NCBI RefSeq assembly: GCF_004337985.1
Contig: NC_043740.1
Coordinates: forward strand, 1,361,579 to 1,425,578
DNA: 64,000 nt
Origin: Pyricularia pennisetigena
Lineage: Eukaryota; Ascomycota; Sordariomycetes; Magnaporthales; Pyriculariaceae
Direction: 5' to 3'
Shown in pieces: positions 11,497 through 25,083 of the stretch. Numbering within the stretch: position 1 is the first letter of the stretch; each line of letters begins with the position of its first letter. The position numbers were made by a program, and so were the translations under genes. A model generated the notes under the pieces. It was not told where the DNA came from, ran no database searches, and saw only the letters and a list, made by a program, of their open reading frames with translations.

Positions 11497-14477
11497 TTAA
11501 CGAGTACCCCCAAGCGCGCTGATGCGAGCCCCGGAAGGCCTGTGAAGCAGGCTCTCAGTGTGCTTGCCGATAACCCTGCTGGTTGTGTGAGCGGGCATGT
11601 TGACCGTCTCAGACTCGCTGGCAGATGGACCGTTGTCCATATCTTCATCGTCCTCGACAATCTTTGTTGGGATGTCGTGACCGATCATGTACTGCTGGGA
11701 AGACCGCTCAGGGGTGGTCATGGTGGTCGAGGCCATCGAGAGAGCTGTGCTTGACCTGTTGGGAATCAAGTCCGGCGTCGGCGGGATGCTGGATGTGCGG
11801 CCCGACGACGGCCGAAGGCGGACGCTGATATCGTCGCCGACTTCGCTATGGGTACCGGCATCGCTGCCAACGACCGACAGGCCACTGCCGCGGCGGTAGC
11901 TGCTCGAGTGGTGTCCCGAATCGGAGCCGTCTTCGATCTCGGCGTCGTGGGCGAGAGCCAAGCCCTCGACTGCAGCCTGGCACTGCTCTGCAATATTGCG
12001 GATGATGTGTGCAATAGCATCCGTCTTGTCTTTAAGGTGACGGTCAGCCACATCAGAGAAGCTTGAGGAAGAAAAGCGCTTGCTGTTGTGGTGCTTGCTC
12101 TCCATATCTATTTCCAGAGACAAAAGAAAAGACAATTAGAATATGGGCGATGCAGGAAAATAACTTAAGAAATGGACGTGGCAACACAACCACAGGGGTG
12201 AGCCCCGATTAGAGAACTGAAAGGTTTAGAAAGCTTACCCTGAGTATCATCCTCGTAGCCGGCCTCAACAAGCTCGTTGTCGTGCTCGGGCTTGGTGAGA
12301 GAGCCAACGAGGTGCTCCAGATGGTGGCTCTGGCCACCAATAAGGCTGCGCAGATGCAACACGACGCGGCGGGCGTCGTCGCGCTGCCTGGTGATGGCGT
12401 GGTTGGTGTGTTGCAGGGCGGCAAGCTCCTTCTTGTTGCGCTTGCGCTCGCGTTCGAGCTCCTCCGCAATCTCCTGCTGGAGAACAAGGGCCTCGAGGGC
12501 GTCGTCGCGCTGCTTCTCGGTACCGGTAAGACGGACCGACATGCGAGCGGCATCGTCCTTCTGCTGGTCGATGAGTGTTGCCAGACGGCGGTTCTCCCTC
12601 TTGTGGCCCTCAATCTTGACCTTGAGATCCTGAGTCTCTTTAGTGAGCTGCTCAGCGAAGGCCTGGAACTTGGTGAACTATTCAGTCGAAATGTGGTTAG
12701 TGTTCTGTCTTTGATCAGATTATGGCGATGGTGTCCTACCTGCTGCTTCCAGCTGTCCAGCTCCTCGTTGAGGTAGTTGTTGCGCTTGGTGACCTTAGCA
12801 AGTTCAGTGTCCATGCGACCCTTGAGGTTGATAAAATCTTGCCAGGCCTCCAGAGCGTCCCGGGAGTACTGATTCCTTTCGCGAACAATCTCGTTAAGGT
12901 GTCTCATCGAAACTTTGGTCATCAGAGGCTTCTTGACTGCGCCGCCAAAAACAGCCTTGATGCCAGTGTTGCGGCCCATCTTCTCGCAGACGTGATCCAT
13001 GACAGCCATAACAGCATCCTGATTCCACCATTCGGGGTCTTGGATAGACTCAACCTCTCCGCGCATAACTATAATTTGACCAGCTGGCACCAACTTGCCT
13101 CCACCGTATGCTGAGCGCAAATGCGCGGGAACACCAGACGGAGTAACATCACCGTTCAGCGCCTGTGTCAGGCGGGTGACGAACTTGTTGCGCTGGTTGG
13201 GGTTCAAGGCGGTGGGCGGGCTGGAGGTAAGAACGAAGTTGCGGTCGAGGTCTACTACCAAGGCATCGGTCGGTGCTGTGAAGAGGGACCTACACTCCGC
13301 GGTAACACCGAGAATGTACGGGCCTGGTTCTTGCACGAGCTCCTTTGCGTGACGAGCGTGCACCATAGGAACGTACAAACCGCTCCACTCGTAAACACGG
13401 ACGCAGTAGCGCACCGTCTCGGCAGCCATGGTGAGCATCGCTGGGTAGTGGCTGACGAAGATTATGCGGCGGGTGGGAGAGATGGCGGCTTCGATGACAC
13501 CTACGATGTTCGGAATTGAGAGGCAGGAGAAGAGGGGCCACATAGCAAAGTTTTGAAATCCAGTAGGAGACGAAGGGAATTGGTAGCAAAGCGCGTAGTC
13601 CTTCATGTCGATTCGTACCAGATCGTTGAGCCTCGGCGCGGGGAAGCTGAGGATTCGCGAGACCTCTTCAGCATGGAACAGGTTGGTGGCCTTGTTCCAG
13701 TGGATCCACATACCCCTTAGGTAGTCGCCCAAAAGGTTATACAGAGGGTAGCGGGAAAGGAACGAAAGACAGTATGGGATCCAGTATGTCTCGTCCGGGT
13801 TGTCGTAAAAGTCGGACTCTGTCCGTTTCCTCAACTCCCTAATTGTTTCGGCCCTCTTCTCATCGGCTCGTGACCACACCTTCAGGCAAATGCCGTAAAG
13901 AGTGTGGGATGAATCTTGCTGCAGAACGAACGCATGGTGGACACAGTGAGGCTGACTGCGGCCAGTGCAAATCTCGACATCATGAGGGAAGCAGGCCTAG
14001 GAATACAGTGCGCGGTTAGATCGATTATACATGACATGAAATCGCATAGAAGCCGGAAGGCCCCTTCTGCTTGGCGGGTCTACTCACTCTCATCGCAGCG
14101 TGCAGAGACCTGGCGATCTCGTTGTCCTGCTCCAACCTCGGGCTGCTACCAAGGATCTCGGGGAGCCAAAACTGACCCACTGCACCCTTCATGTGACCTA
14201 TCTTTCCCTGGGCTGGTGGGGGCGCCTTGACCCATTGCGAGGGCTCGCGGCCAACACCACAAACCATGTAGGCATGCGTGAGGGTTTTGGGTGTCCTTTG
14301 CTGGGGCTTGACGTTCAGCGAGGAAGGAATCGGCTGCGTGATCCTCGAGTGCAGTGACGAGGTACGGCTCGGAATTATGAGGTTGGTGTCGCCTTGGTCA
14401 CGGGTAGTCGGCCGGCCTTCGCGGTCCCCAGTCCGGGGCCGGGTGAAGGACGAATGAGCGTTCAGCGAAGGAGCCAT
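11497..14477 (-). CDS. DENN (AEX-3) domain protein, putative Rab guanine nucleotide exchange factor
   Basis: Four exons on the minus strand: 14477-14088, 13996-12740, 12677-12239 and 12107-11497. The introns of 91, 62 and 131 bp all have GT...AG ends, and the total is 898 aa. The ATG at 14477 (ACACAATGG) is the first in frame. After about 75 disordered residues comes a uDENN-like segment, then the core DENN block with WIPYCLSFLSRYPLYNLL (about residues 201-218) and the dDENN part to about 500. A long coiled coil follows (about 500-690), then a Ser/Thr-rich tail. DENN proteins catalyse GDP-GTP exchange on Rab GTPases and so control vesicle traffic. The AEX-3-like assignment rests on the order and spacing of conserved aromatic blocks. 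The Rab partner cannot be told from sequence. Long antisense ORFs over this gene are frame shadows. Confidence 0.85.
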
Positions 14478-15890
14478 TGTGTCTGCCGTGTGTGATCGAT
14501 CGCTATTCCTCTGGTCTGTATGGAGAAACACCACTTCGCCGACCTGGCGGTGGTGTTTAGATGTGTTGGAATGACGGCTGGATTGTCCCTCTTTCTACCG
14601 ACAACAAGGGCAAATCCGAGGTCAAGAAGCGAACGCTTGGTCAACAAGATGCGGCGTGCGGTCGAGTCGGGGGGGCGGACCACGTCTGTGAGTTTTATCC
14701 GAAGTGGCGCAGGGACCCAATGCTGGTAAGAGGTGAGTGTCAAACGAGACGATGGCCTCGCTTCGTGCGTTCCAGTCCAAGGTTCGGTCCGTCGTTCCCC
14801 AAAATGTCGACGAGGCAGGACGAGAGGTTAATCAGTGCCCTCGAAAGTACTGGAGTCCAGCCAGCTCTGCCAGTCTCCAATGTACTTGTCGCTGCTCAGA
14901 CAGACGCGGCTAATATCCGGTCTGTAGTGCTTGCTTGACGACCTTGCCGGCGGTGGATGGCGAAAAAAGAACGGCGAAAGAAACGAGGGAATGGGGGAAA
15001 GAGAGGGAAAAAAAAATTGAGGCGGGCCGTAGGGCAAGAAAGGCAAGAAGGCAGGAGGCCTAGCGCCGGAGACGATGGTTGGGAGGGCCTCAATGAAAAA
15101 GAAGGGATGAATGATTGGGGCGAGCAAAGCAAAGGAACTGCGGGTCTGGGCATGCAGTATTGAACAGAATAAAAAAAAAAGGGGAAGCTGTTGTGCTCTA
15201 CTTCTCCAACGTCGCATCGGCCTCGCCTCCTCTGTGATCGCTGCACCAGAAGAGACAACGCCAGGAACAGGGTGTGAATTAATGTGGAGCCGTACCAGGA
15301 TAAAGTCAAGGTGGTGTGGTAGGGTTCCTGGCTTTCAACGTTGCACCGGTATTGGTAGACTCAGGAATACAAGAAACGGCGCCGGTCAATCCAATCGCCT
15401 CATCGTTGCAGACAAATTCCTATCTATTGCAAGGAATGTTCCTGTGATTTCCGTAATCATCAGCACGAACTGCAACGGCTTCATTGGCCACGAGGGGTTT
15501 GCAGTAGTCGTCAATTGCTGGAGGTATCTAGTTCAAGGGATAGCGTAGGACGTAGCGATTTCTTGAGGGCTTGCAGATGACCCCTACTGCCTGTTTTATC
15601 AGGCTAGCTAAATTAGGTTAGATGACAGGAGACCCTAGAGATTTTCAATTTTGGGCATGGATCCAAAAAAGGAATAGTCCGTCACGAGCCACAGAGCGGG
15701 GGAAAGAGGTTGAGCTCCTGTTATTTGCGATACTACGTGGTTACTGCACTGACAGGTACTTTGGACAGCAAACAATACCGTCACAATCTCGGCCATGCTG
15801 TAAAATTGAGGATTTGTTTCCTTATCTTTCACTAACTATCATCCTTTCGCCCGACACTAAATACTGCACACATCACGAGTCAATAAATAT

Positions 15891-15927
15891 GCTATCGAAT
15901 AAATTCATGATTAATTTATTGGATAGC
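15891..15927. repeat. Near-perfect inverted repeat (hairpin)
   Basis: Arms of 15 bases, GCTATCGAATAAATT and AATTTATTGGATAGC, pair with one mismatch around a 7-base loop. A second small hairpin (ACAGCA...TGCTGT) follows at about 15930-15944. They lie in non-coding DNA. This could be a MITE end, a replication or transcription pause site, or chance in AT-rich DNA. Confidence 0.6.
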
Positions 15928-18900
15928 ACAGCACCTTTGCTGTTAATAAAGGTAGCACTTAGATAGGTACGTAAGTGAGTTGGCTTCCGTGAGGCTTGGT
16001 ATGTGCCTCGGTTGGCGGCTTTAGACCAGCTACGCTGATCGCCAGATGTTTTGGCAAGTTGTGGCAGTGGAGACTTGAACAAAAAAAAAACCATAACACG
16101 TTATCGCGAGCCACAAGATTACCTTTGTAGATTCAATTTGTGCCAAAGAACGTTGTGTTGTAGATCGGTGTGTGAGGCGATATTTGTGACCGGCCCTTGT
16201 TCCACGCCCAGGACGCCTTCCGAGAGCCGGTTTGTGTTTGGGGCTCCGCTTTCTTCTCGAGCTTTGCTTCTTCGATGCGAGACTCAGCCTCTCCAGAGCC
16301 CAATCCCCCATTTGTTCAATGTGGATCATTTGTCTCCGGATCCAATGTGATTACGAGTCGCGTCGTAGATTTTTCATCGCATCAAATCCATCGCTACCAA
16401 TCAAAGATAGAAAACAAAGCAACCAAAGTCAAGTCAGTTTCGGCAGGACCGTGAGCTTGTGCAAAAACAAACAGCCAGAGCATGAATAGGAGGCGTTGGC
16501 CTGAGAGACTTAATGCGTCTGTGCTCAAAATAATTCCATTGGAGATAGATCCCTTGTGCTCCGTACGCACGTACGAAAGACGTGCCCATCATTGCTTCTG
16601 ACAGGTGACCAAGCTACAAAAAACTGTGATTGCGCACAAACCTCCTGACGCCGTACTCAGTCTTGTCAGTGAAAAACTTCTTCCTCACTTCCTTGATGAC
16701 CCACCCGCACCACCCACCCACACGTTCGACGCTTTGACCCCGTTTCCCTACTGTACCACAAGAGTGAGTGACAGGGCTAGGCGGAAGCAATATTTGCACA
16801 ACAGCCAGGCTTGTTTGTGCAATGCGCTGTAGAACTCTACCCTTGCTGCTGCCCCGCTGTCCACCGGCTCATGTCCGGTGGTGCAGCCTGCACATCTTGT
16901 TCGCTCGCCTAGCTATAAGTACTGTAATCATAGAGGAAGGAGCACGACAAAGACGGGAATGCACATCTTTCGACGGCAAAACAGCTCTCAAGATGACAGG
17001 GGCCCCAGTCCCAATCGGCTGAATCGGCCTCCCGTCCAATCTTCCCTATGGTGTTGAGGATGAACCGGTGGGTTTGTTTTGACTCGACTCACCCAATGTA
17101 ATCTAGCTCCTACTGCGATCTACACATTTTAGTACTTTGCAGGTATAGAATAAGTGTTGCCGGGAAGTTTTGCAACTCCTTTTTTTTTTCAGTAAGAGAA
17201 ATTTGAAAGGGAGAATGGAAGAACATATTGAGCTAAAAAGAGAGACACAGAGAGTAAGAGAGAGTGAAAAAAAAAAAACATAATGCAATCCCGTTAGAAA
17301 AGAAGATGAATCCACCCAAGTTGCCACACTGGACTGGTTGATGCTTGTGGGAGACGGCCGTTTTTGAAACGTCCCAGCTGAAGCTTGATCCTAACAACAT
17401 TTATGCAGTCATTTCCATGGGGGGGCTCCTCATCCAAAGTGGAGGGGGCGCTAGGTAGCTGGTGGATCATGCCTCCCTCTCCTGGAAATTCCTCCGCTTG
17501 TTCTGCCGACCTGTCATATCCTTGGCGGTCGTCTGTCAACTAAACTGCACTTTTCTGTCACAAAAAGTTGGTGCATTAGGCAATGTGGATATAAAGAAAA
17601 ATGAAGGATGAACCACTATTGCATTTTATACCACTTGACTGTCCGTGGTAATCACTCGCATTCCCAAGACTTTCCGCACGTCCTCGAATGCGATCAAAGC
17701 CGGGTAGCAATCCATGGAGCCGGCTATTAATCTGCGAGCAACCAAATGACTTTTACTCGGAAGATCCGAGTGCATTGCAGAGACCCGTCGTTGGCCGAGG
17801 AATGATAAGTCCGTGAAGGAGGGGGTTTTTTTTTGGGTTTTTTTCTCTATCATACTTTTTCCACCTACCGCTGGAACACATTAGAATCCCTTGCAGTGCG
17901 CCCAAAATTCTGGTTCGGTGGCCGTCTCGTCTAAACTTGTGGCGTATTTAGGGAAACACAACTGCTTCGCCGAGCTGCTTTGTCTGAGTAGGTAGGCAGC
18001 TGTCTACGTCTCACGCCAGCTTTTGTTCCAGATAAATTGAACACGGTTCGCGATGAGACAAAAAAATGCTCGCGGATGTAGATCGCGTGTGGACTCCGAT
18101 TTGCGCAGCGGCTGTTATTTTATTCCATTATGGCTTTTACGAAACATACTTTGCACGCACAACAGGTAGGCCCTTCTGAGGGCCCTCAAGTCGAAGAACC
18201 GATGCGATTTGACCGTCAAATTCGCCAAGGAGAGTGGGAGAAAAGGAAGAAATGGAAAGACAAAGAAATGTGCACAGTATGGTCCACGAATAGAAGATAT
18301 GTATTAAGGACCCGATTATAGTATTAACAGGGTACATATTTAGATAATAGTCTATAATACTTGTGTACTGTAAAGGTACCCGAAATTGATGCAGGTCCCT
18401 TTACCACAGTTTCGTTTCGAGGGCAAGTATAACAGCAAGCATTATGCTTGTCAGAGCGGACCATTTCCCAGTCCATTTTTTTTTTGGTCTTTATTTTCCT
18501 TCATCCGATCCAATGAAAAGCTATCGCCATTACGTATCTGCTCTGATTAATCCGTATATGGCCATAGATACGAAAGTATTAGGTGAGAGGTCAACCCAGA
18601 CTTGTCCTAATCCAGGTTTGATTGGCAATGACGAGGTGATAGTTTGGTTTTTGTCACAAAATGACAAAAGTGAATCGAGAGGGCCTAGTGAAGAAAAGTT
18701 GGCTCGATCGTCAACCTACCTGCCTGAACAATCAATCGATCGGATGGCAGTCCGTCGTCGGCTAAGTCGTCCGCCACACCTTTGCAGAAAGAGACTTCAA
18801 ATGTCTGTCTAACAGAGAGAGGGAACAAAAAAACAAGATTCTGCCATTCGTGGCGACTTCCGGCTATGATGCCGCTATTCTTAGCTGGGGGTGGAGGCAC

Positions 18901-21700
18901 GGTCAGGTAGGAGAATAAAATGCCTGCTTTGGCCTACCGCCAATACGACGCTTGTTCGGTACCTTAAAATTTTGACCGAAAACTTGGATTTTTGGCTACG
19001 GTGGTCGGTGCCTTGACATGGGAAGTCCCGGCCCAGACCATCGGGGAATCAACACCACCTACCTATTTTGGATGCCACCACACTGACCCGTTTCCATTGA
19101 TTACGAAAGACATCTATCACATAATACTACATAGTAGTTGACTACGGAGGAGTATTTGAATTGGGATGGGCTTTGAGCGTGGTTTGGTTAGCTTGGTAGA
19201 ATTAACCTGATATCGAGATTTCCATGTTGTAGCTGGATATAGGAAAACAAAGACAATCATCTATCTACCTTTTACCTTTTAGTAGACATGTTATAAGCCT
19301 GGTGTTTCGTCTATATTGTTCAATAAGACGTGTGCTTTGTTTCGTTGATGGCATGGAGAAACGTAAGGGACCAGTCTATGCAACTGAATATATCTTGATT
19401 TAAGATATGGAGCTCTTGTCAATTTGCGAGAGGAAATAAGAGGTCTCACCAGTGAGCGTACTCGGTGAATGAACCTCTTAACTGCTAGGTTAGATGAGAG
19501 CGCATAAGGTGTGGACATAAAAACTACGCCTTCCCATTTGCATTTTTCTCGAGATACCCTCATGAATCGTTCCAAAATTTCCGGCTTCTATATATGGCAT
19601 GCTTTACCTAGCCACTCATGACTTTGTTCAGCCTCGCATCTTGACAAATGTATATTCTTTGAGAAGTCTCGCTACCTCGGCTGTATAGGGCAATGATACC
19701 TCCGGCTCGAGCCTTGACTTCGAAACCGGTATAGTAGGGCATAACACTGGGTATGTCCTGGTTGATACATTAATGTTGTCTGCTGAATCAGACGTTATTC
19801 AGATGAATCTGCCAGTGCCCACGATGGCTTTGCCACAATACCTGCCATACCCTGGCCCTACTTCATCTCTTCCTTCAACAGCATATGCCTGCCCAAGAAA
19901 ATGAAAACGAAAGCATTGGTAACATTGGCCTTTAAACAAGGCGCAGCGACAGCGGAGTCAACCCCTTCGTCCTAACTCTGGTGGCTGAGTATTCAGTAAG
20001 TGAGCGTGGCTCACCATCCGGCAGATCCGCAACCCTTATTGCGATCCTAAACAGCCTAGTCCCAAGACCCTGGACATGTTCATCTCATATACTTAGTATT
20101 TTCGGTATAATTTGGCGGCTGGTTCCATATATCACACCCGGGCTCTCCTTGCACATTGGGGAGAGGCCTTGGCGAGGGTTGAAGAAGGTAAAACTAGGTA
20201 GGGACAGGGCTTACTGTCCTTGGAATTCGTGGAATGTTCTAGGATGATACCGTGACGGCAAGGATGCGTTGAAAACATCAGACTCGCCAGTCAGTTAATA
20301 GTCCGGGTGCACTTGTCACCGTCGGCAGAAGTAGGACTAGCTTTGAGAACCTCAAGTCGGGATGATGGGTCGTCGTGTAAATCCCATCTTTGATGCATCT
20401 CACTTAGTAAACACCATAGCGCCTCAGCTCACAGCATTATAATCATTTCATTCTGGTAAGGAGTTGTTGAGGTGCTCCATCCGGAAGGCTTCTCGCAATG
20501 TCGTATATCAGTCCATGGCTTACCGTAGAGCGCCGCACAACTCTCTACGCCGCCGTATTGGATGCTTCATCAACCAGATATCAAGAATCCTCAACAAAGC
20601 TACAGTCCCGCAAATGGCTTGCCACCATGGCCAGTCATCCAAAGGATGTGTGTCACAGAATTGGACCACCCTCTAGTCTACAGCTGGGGTATAGTTGGCC
20701 CATTTCTATACAATTCTTCTGCGCCGGATGCCCGTCTGGGACTTTTCGCAGCCAACAAAAGGTGCATGCGGCAATTAAATCTACAACAGTTGTTTTCTTG
20801 GACCAGATGAGTAGGTTGGACTTCTGGAATCTCAGCTGGTGTGAGGACCAGGCTTCCTGCAAAGCGGACAGATCAGGGCTACGCTTCCTCGTGATGAGGA
20901 ACGATTCTTGAGCGGTCCTGCATATACTGACCTCGTCGGGAACGCATGCTGGCATGAATGAAGACGGGAAATTGCTCAATAAAAGTCCGAAACTCCTGTT
21001 GAGTAGATGACTACGACGGGAACTTGTGGTGTCTCCTCCTTACGCAGCCGGTGTTTCGTCCCAAAAGAGCTGCAAATTTGGACATATCTTCCGCTAGTAA
21101 GACGAAACATATTGATCACAAAGCAATCTCTTGGTTTTCCAACCACTGTTATGTACAAGAGCTGATGTCAAGGTAGGGAAAAAAAAAGGTGGCCATCGAA
21201 AGATTAAGGGGGTGAAGACGAAGACGAAGCCAGAGGGCAATGTGCTCTTGGTGTCAACACAAGGAACATATGATTATAAGGCCAACACGAGAATGGTTAG
21301 AGCAGACTTCCGGAGATAAACAAACTAGGGTTTTTAGCTGCCAGCAGTCGGTAGAGCTGAACTTCCTGAGGCGGATACAAAACATGCAACCATTTCAAGT
21401 GCAACGCAGGCATTACCTGTACGTAAAACTTGCAAAAGTTGGACGACGTACCACATCATGATCCTTCTGTCCAAAAAAGATTACTACCGATACATCAGAG
21501 GGTGCAATCAATCTCGACCCAAACAGATTCTCGGGCTAATTAATTATGGTGAACTTAGTGAAGAGCAGAAACAGACCAGCATCGATCTTCTCGAATGAAC
21601 GAAACCAAAGCGCCACAGTGAGGCCATACGTCAGTCAGTTCAGGAGACTAGCCTTTTCGCCTATCATCCCAAATAACCACCATATCATGGTCCATTTCAT

Positions 21701-22036
21701 TCACGAACAGGATCGCGGCGAAAAGTAGGTGTGACACATTGAATGTGCAAACATCAAGATATTTGGATCAGTGATAGTTCGATGGGAGAAGTTTGACAGA
21801 AACGGGGTTAAGTTTGGTGAATCTGATTGGCCTCCTGTATCCGGTAGTGCCATCTTTGCGCACCTTGATAAACTATAGAAGGAGCTTTTAGACCTAGTAT
21901 TCGCCTCGACCAAATGATCAGCTTTTGACGACAGGTCATATACGTAACCATGCCAATCTCGTGGCTCCTCAGGTTTGGTTGAACGAAAAGCATGAACAAA
22001 CTCTTGATTGAAGACGGTGTCGTTCTGCAGGCGCAT
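21701..22036 (-). other. Unrecognised ORF fragment in gene-poor block
   Basis: A 111-codon minus-strand frame has fairly natural amino-acid composition (a stretch rich in Arg, Asp, Trp and Tyr in its first half) but no clear start context, no splice partners that I could find, and no family that I recognise. It may be a relic of a gene or plain chance. It is listed only because it looks more protein-like than its neighbours. Confidence 0.15.
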
Positions 22037-24261
22037 ATGGTAACCATCTGTCCCTATCCGTAAGTGAGAGGGTTGCAGTGCAGAGAGATGCAGTAAATAT
22101 TATAAAAAGTTCTAAGGTTTTGCTAGTGCTATGCCAGAAGGAGCAATTGGAACCCAGAGACCAATTCTTACGGTTGAGAGTGACGCAAGACGTGTTTGCC
22201 ACCTGCAGACTATGGCGCTGTAAATGCTCCGTAAGTACATTGGCAGAATCTGGGGGTGTTGCTCCATGTGAGCCAACTAACAAGTTGGCAAGGAAGCGTG
22301 TTTAAAGATTTTTCTCCATATGATAGTCGCGCGCTCCTGCGGCGGTGGTAAATAGCAGTGCATAACAAGGTTGTCGTTGAGGTGGAAATGTTTGTATGTG
22401 TGCGTGTGCGTTTTATTACACCAGACGACGTCGTAAAAAAATAACAACAACCCCCCTGTTCATTGCGGATTTTCACGTGAAAACACACAGGTTGGCTGAT
22501 CCTCCCCTTTCACGGGCCGGCTTGTCTTTGTTACATCAAAAAAAGTTCCCGAGATTGGCGATCAATGGCTGATAAAACTCATATCAGACTTGATAGAAGA
22601 TATCGACCTGCATCCGTGCAAGCCGTGGTGCGATAGCATGTGCATTGTTCTTTTTTTGTGTCTTTCTTTTTTTTTTCTTTTTTTTTTTTTGATTTTTTTT
22701 TCTTCTTTTCTTTTTTGCTCTCCCACCCCAGACACGCGCAGCTGTTTGCCACCGGTCCGTCCGGACCTCGGCGGTAATGCCCTACGGTAGGTAGTTTTGT
22801 GTGACTAATGACAAGAAATTTCGAATTGAACGGATCCGTGAAGATCTCGGGGAAATGCAAGCTTGGAAGCCATTCATGAATCCCGTAGGAGTTGACAAGG
22901 GCAAGCTTCATGTCGCAACTATGTTACTAGCAACCAATAGCCATCGCAAGTGCTTGGCTTAACTAGGGACGGCTGGTACGGCTGGTACGGCTCAGCTTGG
23001 TCACTAGGATAAAAGTTGAAGCAAAATGCCATTGAATTCATCCCAATCGAGTCTCCATAAGCCTTACTGAAGCCCGTGGCGTCTCGCACCACTTTGGTTT
23101 CCTTCGTCTGAAAGGTTCTGTTCAACCTCACCTCATAAACTGGCAGAGGTTCCGCTTTTGCTTTGACATGCATTTTCACATGTCAGACCTAAGTTTCCCT
23201 TACAAGGGTTTTCTTATCAAGGCCTGGGGAGGAGCATTGAATTCGAGCTGCCCGACTCTCAGGCTTCTTATTGGCTGGGTGCGTGCGTGCCTTGCAGGGA
23301 TTGTAGCTGCCAGCAGAACCTACTGCCGTCGCCTACCTCCCAAACGACGTAGCACGAGTTCGTGTCTGAGAACCCCACTAACCATCCGTTGTTCTATGCC
23401 CCTCTAACGCATCCCTTTCTTTCTACCCGCCAAATGAATTCGTCCTGTTCGTTCGAATAGAATGAATTCAATCGCACATCAGGCTGCCATCCAAGAGTAT
23501 CAGCAGGTAAGATAGCAATGCCTCAGTCCTCGAATCGATTAGCGAGGCGACATTCGATCAGCTTGCCTGACGGTCAGGTCAAAGTTGAACGGCTTGTTGC
23601 ATGGCAAATTCGAGAGATCGATCGTCTGTCTTGTCCGTCCTCCTGTGGGACTCTATCACACACCCCTGACGGACCCAAGTGCCCAAGTGGAGCTTTTTTG
23701 CTGAACGCCACTTACTATAGTAATGGATCGTTATCAAGTCAACAGCTTGGCAGTTGGCAGGTAGTACAGCATGATAATTAGAAGATCAAGCTCGGGATGG
23801 AAAGCATCCTGATCCTGGCACCACCGACTGCCCGAGGTCTGCAAAGCCAGCCTGCCTACTTGGCTTTTGTCGTCACCTGCTTTTTAAAGACTGATGATGC
23901 CTGGAATCTGACGACCAAAGGCGAGCTCCTCTGTTGGCGGACCACACCGTTTGCGCCGAGTCGCAACGTGCAATGCAGGCGCATGTCCCGACGAGCTGTC
24001 GTCCAACAACACCCTTGTATTCCTTAGGTAGTACCTACCTTCCCTGTCAATCGGGGCAAAAAAAGTGACTGAATGCTGAATGGTGTGTGGGGCTTCCCGT
24101 CCCAGCGAGGCAAAGCACATGTCAAAAAAACCGAAAAAAAAGAGCTGTTGCCGTTAATGCAACCCATCGATCATCTTACCTGTTGTCCAGGTCGGTAGGT
24201 ACCAACCACGTAGGCAGGCATGGAAAGTAAAGGCCAATGCGACATTTCCGCTGGCGAGAAT

Positions 24262-24264
<3 letters not shown>

Positions 24265-24294
<30 letters not shown>
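24265..24294. repeat. Poly-T tract, 30 bases
   Basis: There are 30 consecutive T residues by count, about 790 bp upstream of the CAP20-like start codon and followed by AGTTCT. Confidence 0.9.
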
Positions 24295-24296
<2 letters not shown>

Positions 24297-25083
24297 TTCT
24301 ATTGTTTCCCATTTAAATCTGAGACTGTTCACTTAGTCTAGCTGTTCTGTTCTTCTTCCTTTACCTGTTACCCTGTTTTTTTCCCCCAAACCATTCCCAG
24401 GAGAAGCAAAAGCAACAATAAGTGGGCCGAGAGCACGCATTGACAAAGCTCGTAGGTATCACCACACATTATAGCACACATTATAGCAAAGTTGTACATA
24501 CATCACGAGCTTCTGCTTGTTGGCAACTGTCGTGCTTTCAATCAATCAACTCGCATTGACTCGACGGGTCTTGCTACTTGCTTATCAAAAAGGACAGCAG
24601 CACACCATCAATCACATCAACAACGGCCTGGCAGCTCCCCGACCCACACACATACCAGACTACAAGAGGCACGCCGATAAGAGTGCCGCCACGAACTTGC
24701 TTCTGCAACTATCCATCGCCAATCATTGAATGCAGCCGTGCGACACTTGATTGCTTCTGCTACTTTTACTGCCAGGGTCGCACTAACCAGGATCCTTGCG
24801 TATTATTCTGGCCCGGACAACGTCGTACGTATCAAAAAGTCCAACCCCTCACATCATCAGCTGAAGCTAGTCTGGAGATCAAAGCTTACCAGATTGCGTT
24901 TATTTTCACCAAGACAGTAGCTCCGCGCTTGAGTTCAGTCACCCCCCCCCCCCAATACCGTGAATTACTTTGACGTACCCGGCACTTTTTTTTTCATCTC
25001 TTCTATCCTGCTTGAACATCTTTGTTCTCTGTCCTCCAACTCGTCCTCTCTTCCCACAATCACCACAAAACTTCATAGGCACA

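Larger units (their letters stand above)
14478..25083. other. Gene-poor block, 10.6 kb
   Basis: No recognisable gene was found on either strand. The block begins with the DENN promoter (to about 15.2 kb). It contains many short ORFs (under 160 codons) without family character, T/A runs, and an inverted repeat at 15891-15927. Dinucleotide tracts occur near 17240, and the ~18.3-22.1 kb part has a scrambled look with many stops. A 30-T tract is at 24265-24294. The last ~700 bp are the pyrimidine-rich promoter and leader of the CAP20-like gene. It could hold decayed transposon sequence, but I could not identify a family by eye. Confidence 0.55.

Noticed and set aside
20498..20911. A 137-codon ORF in the gene-poor block
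   Set aside because: It has no recognised domain and overlaps equally long frames on both strands, as expected by chance.
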